Shown here in pieces: positions 54,176-64,000 of a stretch of DNA of 64,000 bases. The stretch comes from Antennarius striatus (taxonomy: Eukaryota; Chordata; Actinopteri; Lophiiformes; Antennariidae): assembly GCF_040054535.1 (NCBI RefSeq), contig NC_090784.1:19504001-19568000 (forward strand). The letters are read 5' to 3'. Positions within the stretch are counted from its first letter, which is position 1; every line of letters starts with the position of its first letter. The notes beneath the pieces are model-generated. The model did no database searches. It saw nothing but the letters and a program-made list of their open reading frames with translations, and had not been told where the DNA came from. A program made the translations under genes and the position numbers.

Positions 54176-56692
54176 TTCAAAAGTAAACATATGGTGAATC
54201 TTGTTTAGTTGAAATTAAGAATTTCATCAAAAAAACAATTTTCAAAAAGGGTTTTGAAAATAGAAGACAGGAAAAATCTACGAAATTGAAAAAAGTAATA
54301 CATTTAGTGTGTGCGATTAAATCACAGCATCTGAAAAGTAGGCAATGTGGTTTCACAAATAACAACTGTGACAGTTATTTCCGCAATGCTGTTAAAAGAG
54401 GCTATGATACACCACAGCAGGAATAATGAACAGCTGCTTTTTTCCCCCACCGTTCATTTGATGAAACATACCAGGCGGAGAGGATCTGAGAGGGAAAAGT
54501 TACTCCAGCTATTTTTCTAAATTTAAAATTCAAACTGAGATGAGAATAAGCTAAATGGGGTTAATCTGACGGATGCTTTTTCACATGTCAGTGGCAGTGC
54601 ATTGAAGCTCAATTGTTCATGTGAATGTGTCAATTTGTGGATAATATTTCAGCCTGGCTCACTTGCAGGGTCTCTGCTTTGAGTCACATTTGGAACACCA
54701 GCTGGGTGACGGAGAACAGTCTCCAGCCAGCCCGACTAAACAAAAGGAGAAAAATTGATGAAGGTCTGAAGGTTGTTCCTCCTTATAGACTTGTTGAGTG
54801 TTTGCAATAGAAACCCAACATTTGTGGAGAGAGTGCTTCATGGCTTATCTACAGCGCTACCGATGTGCTGAAGTCTAATGGTCTCTACAGTCCCTCTGAC
54901 TTTTCCTCCAATTAGATAGGAATCAACAACTCAATGGGTTTAATAATGCAGCATAACATCCTTAGTTCCTTAAGAATTTATGGCTGCATGCTAGCAGTTT
55001 GTGAGATTGAGCAAAAAAGAAATGATACAAGCAGCAGGCTAATACTGACATGGTAACAGGCACAGATTTTGATGTGATGAGGGCAGTAAATGTTCAAATC
55101 ATTATATTGGAAATAAAACAGAGGACATTCTAAATAAAACCCCCAAATCAGTCTCACCCATCAGAATCCTACAGAATTGGTGCAACATTTTATGGCAATC
55201 CTGAAAAATGCTGAAAAATCAGTTCTAGACAGTAATAGTTGACCGATCAAGGGAGAGACACTGACCTGTAACAATCAAAAACTAATAATCAAATGATAGC
55301 AATTTTGATTACAAGTAAAAAAAACTACATAGATTTTTTTATTTTATTTAGCTTTTCATTAGTTTGTGGTTTTGTTGTTTTTCTGACACCTTTAGGAAAT
55401 AATAAATTCTAGATTCTTGATTACAGCACACTCACCACATTTTACTATTTCAAAGTACAGTACTGAAAATTCCAATGCACTCCAGCCAGGAGCTCCTGTC
55501 TTCAGATTGCACCTACACCTCATTTGTATATATTGAGATTCAACTGCCAGTTTCAACAGGAGGTTCTTAGGCAGATTTGAAATTACAAAGAAGAAAAAGA
55601 GGAAATAATGAAAAGTGAGAGGCATGAAATTAATGAAAAACCACTGACGGAAAAACACAGCTGGAGATGAAGTGATGGAATATGTTGTTTTTTAGGGAAA
55701 TATGTTTCAGTAATGTGTAATATCGTCTGTGTTTATTTTCACCAAATCTTAATCTTTCACTGACCTGTCATGGCCACAGGTTTCACACCACATAAATCAT
55801 AGCATAATCTATTGGCACGGACCTATGGTAGGCATTCTGTGAGTCCTCTAATTAATAGTGTTTATGAGTGCTAATCTGTGGCATGTAAACCAAAGGTTGT
55901 GGCTGAGATAAGGAACAATATGGTGAAATTATATTTCTAAGATTGTTCAGGTTGGGCTTTACACTCACTGAACTTGACTCATGGGACAGTTTCGATTGAA
56001 TCATTAGCAGCAGTCAGATTGAATTTTAAAACAAACAGAACCAAGATATTTACTATTTTCTAATGTCATAAGGAAGTTGGATAAAAATATTTGTATTAAT
56101 TGTAAAACATTTAGAATTTTTAACATGAACATTTATCACTTGGTGGAAGTTCCCGTTTCGCACTTCATCAGTAATCATTTACCTCCAAAATCTGAAGAAC
56201 CTTTCCTTTGGTAATGATCCTGCTCGGCCTCCAGGTGAAAGTAATAACTGAGTTTTACAAGAAATAATTTAGTTACCTGAAAAAGTTTCTCGACTTTAGT
56301 TTGCTATTTTTTTCCTGATTAGATGGGTATCTCCTGAGAAACATGTGGCTATTGTTACAGCGAAATTGACCTAAAAGGGCTTTGCAGGTATTTTAATGGA
56401 ACACCATTACAAGTTCTCTATAACCACAGACCATGACAAATGGCTTACCTAATAGGAACAGACGTGCCTCTTCTAATAGCACAAAAACGTTTTAGAAATA
56501 AATGTAATTTTTCTATTGATTGAAATTTTTTAGAGAGATTAGGGAAATTGTTTTTGATCATGTGAGTCATAGAAAAACAATTTTTTGGTGATTTTATTGT
56601 ATTATTTAGAAATGTTTAATGTAATGTGAATGAAAGTTTTGTAAACACAGGATGCACAAAAACAAGCAAAAAAATGACGTGTTCCCAGGAAC

Positions 56693-57186
56693 TTAATACA
56701 AACCTTCTGTGAAATACATGAACACTCTTGCACCTGCATTCTTTATATGCCTAACCCAGTGGTTGCTGTCTGAACACTTGCTCAAAGAAGCTGGCAACAA
56801 GTTTGTCTCTTCATCCAAGACAAACAGCCCTCTCACTCCATCGTCCAAAAGATGAGCTGCCACGAAGTTCAGGGCCCTCTTTACAGCAAGTCCGTGCATC
56901 TGGTCTGCAGCACCAGCTTCACCTTGCCAACGCAGGGTGCTCGTGCAAACATGGTTTGGAACTCAACACTTTTGAGTGTAACTATCTGGACCACAGTCCG
57001 GCCATTATGTAAACTTGAAGGGTCAGATGAAAATAAGAGCTCCATGGCAAGTTGCAGGGGGGCTGTGTGCCATAGCGCTTCCTGCCAACAATTCTCTCCA
57101 CTTGATTCGAAATAGTGTTCACCGGAGGCGGGCAGCAACAGCCCACTCTCCTCTCTCTGCTTGTTTTTCTTTGCCTCATCAAGCTT
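56693..57186 (-). pseudogene. Coding-like stretch with one frameshift, family not recognised
   Basis: The minus strand is open from 57186 to about 56897, then continues in another frame to a stop at 56693-56695. Around 56897 a single-base indel separates VKLVLQT from MHGLAVKRALNFVAAHLLD. Together they give roughly 163 codons of protein-like composition (for example CWQEALWHTAPLQLAMELLF, then DDGVRGLFVLDEETNLL and NAGARVFMYFTEG), in GC-richer DNA than its AT-rich surroundings. A good acceptor-like tract (TTATCTAATTGAAAGGGCAG) precedes the open part. I do not recognise the protein. It could be a decayed exon, a retrocopy fragment or a genuine exon with a sequencing error. Confidence 0.4.
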
Positions 57187-58179
57187 GTCTTATCTGCTGC
57201 CCTTTCAATTAGATAAGGACAACAGAGAAGCCTAGTTGGACAGAGGTCTTTATCAGCTCAAGGGTATGGTTGCCACTGCTGAGGTCATGCAATGAAAGGG
57301 AAATGGAGCACTTCTGTTTCTCCAAAACATAAGTGATTACACTGACTGATTTGTCCAAGAAACCCTGGTTGGTGAGGATCAAAGGCTGCCTGGAGACCAC
57401 CTGCAACCTCTCTTGGCAGAAGACTTGGCCTGTAGAGGGATGAGAAGCTATGGGAAAAGGCACAGAAGGACTGTTGCCTCTTGTTCCCTCCCTGATCTTC
57501 GTGAGAACACAGACTCATTGAGTGAGGAGCCTCCTTCGCCTCCAGTGTGATTTCTTTATGCATTCCGTTTCACATTCAAATATAATGTATACTTGGCTTT
57601 GCCCTCATGGAATCTAAGTAGCCCTAACCTGAATGGTGAGGGTTTCCACAGACAGACAATTGGTGTTTCTTCTGTATGTCATACTGATACATGCCAGTAT
57701 AAAGGTTTTAGCATGCACCCCTGATATCAATCTAATGTCCATGTGAGGTAGACTATAACTGATATCAGTCATTTTAATTCATATTGCTTTGATAGCCAAG
57801 AAATTATGAAAATACAGTCAAATTGCAGAGGGACACAAGAGTAAATACAGCATTAGACAATATAGCTCCAAACTTCACATCCATAGGCCGGTATTGTTGT
57901 TTGGCAAACACTCTTCCATGTTAGAAAGTGAGATGTTAGTGCATGACCATAGAGTTAAGCCATTAAACCGGAGACATTTGAAAATCAAGCTCTTTCCCCT
58001 GCCGAGGTTTATGCTGTAGAGTAGCGTCCTACATATACGAGCTCATGCTGTTTGTCAGACCGAAAAAATTAAAAAAAACCTTTTAAAAAAGTGAAATGTC
58101 ATACAAAATATTTCTGAAAATATATTTGCACGCAAAACAATGTTCCGTGTTTGCATACACATTACTTTGCCATAAAAAT

Positions 58180-58330
58180 ACAGTGCACCCTCGTTCTTTG
58201 CGGTTAATGCGTTCCAGGAACCACACGTGAATAACGAATTCCACGATAGAGCGACAAACTATTTATCTTATTATTAATGGTAATTTTAAACGTTTATGAA
58301 CCCTCCCCATACTGATATTGAACCAGATTA
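58180..58330. mobile_element. Tigger/mariner-like MITE fragment
   Basis: It begins TACAGTGCACCCTCGTTCTT, close to the terminal repeat of Tigger-type (pogo/mariner) elements after a TA target. It continues with GCGGTTAATGCGTTCCAG and a CCCTCCCCATACTGATATT segment, also reminiscent of that group. The other end was not found. Confidence 0.45.
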
Positions 58331-61300
58331 TATCTGTATTACCTTTTCTCACACTCTTATCGACTGTTTGGAGCACATTTGTGTCCCACGGAAGTCCAAG
58401 ACTCACGGAACTGAGTGCACTTCCGGAGTGCACTTCTGGAGATTACTCAGATTTAGGTCACTGTCACTGCTATTGCATTCACACATGAAATTTGTAGTAG
58501 ATAGTAAATGCTTAGTATCGTCATTGGCTACCAATCGAGACAGACATTGAATGTTTGTTTGGAACAGCTAGTTTTTAATGACCTGTGTCCCAGATTGTTT
58601 CTAGTTGTAATTGTTTTCCCACCATGTGTCCTTGGCAAACAATCCAGTGTCACAATAGTTCAAAACACGTTACCTTTTAAGGAGAGAGCAGCTTACAATA
58701 AGACAGGACAAGAAAAAGCAGCAAGGTTTTATTGGCGCCTTTCTACATAGCTCTGAGACATGTTTACCAAAGGGCTGTCATGGTCCTGCTAACCATGATG
58801 CTGTTGTTGCCGCCTCAAAGGTGATCATAAAACAAAACATCCACATCCACTCAACCTCCACGATGTGAAAAGTGCTTCCCTTTTTCTTCAATTTCACTGA
58901 TGTGAACCTTTCAGTTTTTGCTCATCTTTCAAATAATCGAATAAGTTCATTGGAGAGGGATACATTTCCCATGCCCCCAAAAACTCCCCACAACTCTTTT
59001 ACCTCCTTGTGGTCTGCTTGGCCACAAGTGTTTGCAAATACCACTTTCTGGAAGACTGGATCTGAAGAAAAGGACTGCATTTTGACCATTGTCAAGAAGA
59101 TACAAAAGGCAGCGAGACTTGTCCATAAGCAATGTCTTTGGTGCATACAAAGAAATTGATCAAAAGGAAGAGACAAAGAAAGATTTCTTATTATATACAA
59201 GTAATGCACAAGGTTATAATAGCAATGATTTCTTGCTATATGTTTGCTGCAAATTTATTTACTAAAAAAAGTGTTATTTATTAATTTTATACAACAGAAT
59301 TTCTGTTTGAATGCTGAGTGGCACTGGAGTTGTAGGTTGTTTTTTTTAGCCCAATCTTCAGAGGCCACACTCTTCTTTTCCTCATAAAATACATCAGGGA
59401 TTAAATGCAATCTAAAACATAACTAATTCTTGACATGCTTGGCAGGAGCTTAGACTATTGTCCACAAATATGCAAAATGATTTCCACAGCCAAGGTCTCT
59501 GTACCCGAGGCCAGAAAGAACTTTTTGGCACCCAGACAGATTAGCAAAGCAGTCTTTTTTAAGGAAGGTCCTGAGGGGAGGATTAATTCTTGCCTTACGC
59601 ATGGCGAGAAAACTTCATTTGAAATTAAATGGCTTGCTTTGGTATGTTGAACTTCTTATAATAGGGTGTAAGACTGTTTTGAAAATGATTAGCGGTTAGA
59701 CTACTGGTCCCCTGCTATGACCTATATGAAGTCTGAAATAATGGCTCCAACAGGGGAATTGGGATAAAGAGCCAACCTGCGTTTGTCTCCAGGAGGAACT
59801 AAACCTGAGTCTAAAGGAATGCACCAGACTATAGAGATTTTCTGTGGTGTAGATCAGAACCCAGATGTGCAGACTATTGAGAAGGGATTATTAGTCCCTG
59901 TGTTGTCCTTGTGCTCTCTAACCAACACTCTCCCCTCTCATCTTTGTGGCTGACTCCACTCCATTGGTCTACTGAGCTACAATATTATGTTCCGCTTTAT
60001 ACAGGTTGACGTAAATTCATGACTAGGCAGTGGCGTGGTTTTAATGTGTCAGTGTAGTTCAAAACCAAAATCTTCTGTTGGTATCTGATGCAGATTAACT
60101 ATCTTGCCTTTAATCTCTAATGGTATCAATTTGACCTGACTTCATGAGAAAGGAAAGATTTGTCATTGGCTGCAGTTTTGGTGATGAGGCATCCTCAGCC
60201 AACTACAACACTCTTCCCATGGCGGGCCTGAGGACCTGTAAATTAGACAAGCTCCTTTAACCCCCCCCCCCCTCTCTCTTTTTTATTGTGATGAATTTAC
60301 TGAAGCAGTCTAATGGCATTTCTAACTGGGCAGGCAAAATCAGCCGATTTGGCATCACCCTGACTTTCTCGCTGTGCAGGGTCTCATAAATTTTGCACTG
60401 AGTTTTGGTGTTACTGAGGTCAGCCTGCCTTTCCCTTCACGCTGTCTGTGGAAGATGAGGGCAGATTAAGACAGTCAGCTCGCTCCTGTGTTGTTTCACA
60501 TTGGGGTAATGTGGCATTGAAATGCTCCCAAATCCTGAGCCTGGTAGCCTATTTATGGGCTCTTTCATGCCTCACCTACTTTCAAAAACATTCCATCATT
60601 TGTGCACCATTAAATGTTGGTGTAGATGGATGTGAGATTCCTTAGATCACTCTTTCCAGTTTCTCAAACTTGGATGCAATTTTGACACATTTGCGACTGC
60701 ATTTCTTCTTTGTGGTCTTACAGTATTTTAGCAGGCAAACATAAGATCAACAAAAAACTTTGGTGAGGACTTTTATTGACTGTATCTGGTCGATATAGCT
60801 GTCCATCCACTGCATTTACAGCATGTTGGGGGAATACAAGGACAAAGATGATGCTATTTTCAGGAGGTAGGGATGATATAGTTGAAAGGTTGCTGTCACA
60901 TGTATTTCACATATGCGAATTTACCCTATATAGTACATTATACTCTCCAAATAGCTCTCTCTTTTCTAAAAGGTCAGTGAAAGGTGACTGCTAATCACAA
61001 AACCATGACAGCTGAGGAAAATTACATCTGAATTCATACATTTTTTAACAGGTGAAACCAATGGTGGGCCTTCTGACGTCTTTGTGATCATTTGGGTTTG
61101 AGCTCTTTGACATTTTTGTGAATAATTGTTGCACTATTCACTTGTTCCAGGGCCATTTTAAAGTGAAACAAAATGTTTTTGAACCCGAACAAAGCGAACA
61201 AAGCTTGAAGGTTTTTCTGGGACTGATCAAGTTAGATCACGTCTGCTTTCATCATAACCGTGACCAGCTCAACGGTAGTGGTTGTGGTAAGTTACTGCTG

Positions 61301-63280
61301 CAAGCGTAAAGTCTGCTGTTCCCTTTTTTTCTGATTTTATTGGAAACAAGTTTATCTGCAATTCCTAATAAATCTGGGAAAATAACCATAATCTTGTCTG
61401 TGTGTGTCCTTTGTGGATTTATTTTATCTGACATGACACTGGGAAGGGCAAAATAGAAGGGGAGGAAGACAATAAAAAATTGAGAACACTTCACGCACAA
61501 CAAAATGTTTAAATTGAGGGAACAAGTATAGGAAGGGTAATTGTACTCATTTGGATTGCAGGAATTTGGGTACTAATGTGTGAAACCAGTATCCATGTTT
61601 TCCTTCTGACTCCTTTTACTTTGTAGGTTTGGCAAAACAAATCATTTGGTGTCCTAATCCCCAGAATAGTTGATATATCAGATTATATATGATCACATAT
61701 ATGCTAAAGTAAGCAAAGTGTCAAAGGATTTTTTGAATGACATTTGACCATCTATAAAACCCTTAATACAGGATAATAAGTGTTTCTTCTAGCATCACAA
61801 TCATGGTTTTATTTGAGACAAAGGGAGATTTGGAGGAACTGAAATGTTATGTGTTCTTGATATTTCTTGGTATTAATTGATGTCCCAATAAAATCCATGA
61901 AATGCACTTTAAGGGTAATTTGAGATGACTGGATTAGTATCAGTGATTTAGCAGTGACAGAAATGAGTTAAAAAAAGAAAAAAAATCCCCCTGGGGAGGT
62001 AATGACAGTTCATTATAATGATTCAAGATGCAATAATTTCATGCTCTCAATTAGCTGAGTAACACCATTATTGGGCTGTTAGTAATTTATAAATAGTTCA
62101 ACTGACTCTGACTTGTAGTTTAGGGATAACAAATCATGAGATCTTGTCTTAGACTTCTCCTTACTTAGAAACTCATAAATGTTACTCAAATTATTCTTTG
62201 AACGTCAAGTTTTGTGTTGTTAAGACAGATGTGGTGAATTTATTAAATAGCCATTAGTGGTGTATAACGTATGTCTGAAGTGGATATTGTGTTAGTTCTG
62301 ATTTCAGAACATTTGGAGGGTCAAATGGTTTTCAATCATTGTGTTTACTGCTCACAATTAATCACAACCACATTAAGATTTCTAACGCAGAGCTCCATGA
62401 CTTCTGCTTCCAAACCTCTTCTGAATGGGAGACACATGCATGTTCAAAGGGTGACACATGTACATACGGGAACTCTGAAATGTACATCTGGTAATGGTTG
62501 CTTGCCATTGAAAATAAATCATACTTGCCTTAATGTGTAACAAGTCTTGTTGTGCTTGGCTTGCCTTATTATCATTGTCTTCTTTGATAATGGGAATATT
62601 AAATGTCCGCTAGGGCAGCAGTCAAGCTTTAAGTGCGCAGTACATTTTCTCTGACAGTACAAAGAAGCTACAGATGTCACATGCATGTCCTGATGGCTGT
62701 AAACATTGTGAACAAAAAAAGTCTGTTTGACATACCAGTTGGTGCAAGTTAACAACCCTAAAGAGGGACAGCCTTGTCATATAAAAGACAGGCAAATGCC
62801 TCTTTTACTATTGCCTGAGGAGATGAAAACTTCACCTTTCCACTCCTTACAGATTCCATCTATATGGGAAATCGTCCACAGAGTTGAAAATCATGTAAGG
62901 CCCCTCAGCTATGTATGCTGCTAAGCACATTCAGTCTAAATAAGGCATCCATAATGACACTGACTTTGGGATCTCCACCAAGCAGTCAAGACGTGGTGCT
63001 AAAGCACAGATAGAGAAAGACATATACACTACATATACTTGAGCTGTGTAGTGACAAAACTATCATTTCCAGTGGTATTTCTCTCTTCCACCTGTCTCGC
63101 CCTTACCCACTAGCTCTTTAAATATGTGTTTGATGATGTACAGAAAGCAAAGTGTGCATGCATGGATCCATTCAGATCTACATTCACCTTGAATATATGT
63201 ATAGTATAAAAAAGCCTTCAGAGGTATGGTGGTTTTGTACATTTGTATTTGACAGTGACTTACAGAATGTACCTTGCCTT

Positions 63281-63482
63281 TCGCCCCTAGCCAGCTACAC
63301 CTATCACCCGCAAGTCGGAGAAGTGGCTGGAGACTAGCCGATTGCGATAATCTCCCTGAATGAATGAATGAATGAATGAATGAATGAATGAATGGAGGGA
63401 TGAATGAATGAATGAATGACTGAATGAATGAATGAATGAATGAATGAATGAATGAATGAATGAATGAATGAATGAATGAATA
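63281..63482 (+). mobile_element. LINE-like 3' tail plus interrupted (TGAA)n array
   Basis: The stretch CCTAGCCAGCTACACC ... AGACTAGCCGATTGCG leads directly into TGAATGAATG repeats (63357-63482, interrupted by GGAGGGA and a few ACTGA units). A unique 3' UTR-like sequence running into a simple repeat is how L2/CR1-type LINE insertions end. The clade is not resolved. Confidence 0.55.
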
Positions 63483-63714
63483 ACTGAATTTTAGGTTACA
63501 TTGTAACTGTGGTTCTCTGAGTGACAGAACTATCTCTCAACCTCAAGGTTGAACAGAATCAGGTGTTCAAAAGAAAGAAAATTATATAAACATGTGCTTT
63601 ATAGGAAACCCATACTGTATATGCCAGGGTTACTGGTTTGTCATAAGTAATTCTATATTTGTCTGTCAGCTGGAGATTATTCTCCATCCATAAGGAATAT
63701 GTAAATAATACCAC

Positions 63715-63807
63715 TGTCATATCAAATACGGTCCTGACCCAGGTCAGGACCGTATTTGTAATGTTAGTATGGGTTATTCCTAACCCATACTAACATTATA
63801 AATGACA
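63715..63807. repeat. Two perfect hairpins enclosed by an outer stem
   Basis: Hairpin one: a 17-nt arm CAAATACGGTCCTGACC at 63723-63739 pairs with 63742-63758 across 2 nt. Hairpin two starts at the very next base: an 18-nt arm TAATGTTAGTATGGGTTA at 63759-63776 pairs with 63781-63798 across TTCC. TGTCAT (63715-63720) and ATGACA (63802-63807) can close an outer stem, giving a three-way junction. There are no mismatches in either arm. Confidence 0.92.
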
Positions 63808-64000
63808 AAAAACATCCTCAAAGTAAACACTTCAGTCTTCCGGAATGTCAAACTACGCATTATGTAATTTGTAGATCAGCATTAACAGGAACACACGTAG
63901 TTGTGTATGTAGGCAAAATAGCTGATGCCTGGACTTGTTATGTGCGATAGAACTTAAGATCGTTACTTACAAGCATGGTTTTTGCTTGTAAGGAACTTGT

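Larger units (their letters stand above)
51305..64000. other. Intergenic desert right of gnl2
   Basis: After the gnl2 promoter (about 51305-51600) I see no gene with recognisable exons for 12.4 kb on either strand. Contents: short inverted repeats at 52.0 kb, a 126-nt duplication at 53.6/54.05 kb, a broken coding-like stretch at 56.7-57.2 kb, a Tigger-like fragment at 58.2 kb, a weak open stretch on the minus strand near 60.3 kb, a LINE-like tail with (TGAA)n at 63.3-63.5 kb, and paired hairpins at 63.7 kb. In human the next gene here is RSPO1; no R-spondin exon was recognised. Confidence 0.6.

Noticed and set aside
57209..57563. Frames next to the 56.7-57.2 kb relic as extra exons
   Set aside because: They look somewhat protein-like (RQPLILTNQGFLDKSVSVIT) but need further frameshifts and lack convincing splice sites, so they are not annotated.

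Overview
The window is vertebrate nuclear DNA, almost certainly from a teleost fish. Genes are split into many short exons with GT-AG (rarely GC-AG) introns. Introns and intergenic DNA are AT-rich and carry fish-type repeats: tRNA-derived SINEs, L2-like LINE tails, hAT elements, and CA, ATT, GATG and TGAA microsatellites. There are no operons, CRISPR arrays or prokaryotic features. Most open frames outside the five genes are chance or shadow frames.

Five conserved protein genes fill the left four fifths. All are on the minus strand except dnali1. (1) map7d1 (417-19437, 3' end beyond the left edge): microtubule-associated MAP7 family, with a roughly 9.7 kb first intron holding two complete non-autonomous hAT elements and a 21-nt microexon candidate. 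(2) map3k6/ASK2 (27996-40261): a complete 28-exon stress-activated MAP3 kinase, 1338 codons by my exon joins. (3) snip1 (41039-42827): 4-exon FHA-domain spliceosome and transcription factor. (4) dnali1 (43523-45423, plus strand): 6-exon axonemal inner-arm dynein light intermediate chain, head-to-head with snip1 and with an RFX X-box-like site in the shared promoter. (5) gnl2 (45536-51304): 16-exon nucleolar circularly permuted GTPase for 60S ribosome assembly, tail-to-tail with dnali1.

The order snip1-dnali1-gnl2 matches human 1p34.3. The neighbouring pair map3k6-map7d1 has the same orientation as the human paralogous pair MAP3K5-MAP7 on 6q23, so the fish locus appears to keep an ancestral linkage.

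The intergenic stretch 19.8-28.0 kb and the right-hand 12.7 kb (51.3-64.0 kb) hold no gene I can recognise. They do hold striking short structures. Two places (23.1 kb and 63.7 kb) carry adjacent perfect hairpins with 17-18 bp stems and 2-4 nt loops. There is also a 126-nt local duplication (53.6/54.05 kb) and a coding-like stretch broken by one frameshift (56.7-57.2 kb, minus strand) that I could not assign to a family. I found no clearly novel biological system. The most check-worthy signals are the hairpin pairs, the unassigned broken coding stretch, the map7d1 microexon, the GC-AG introns in map3k6 and the cilia-type promoter of dnali1.
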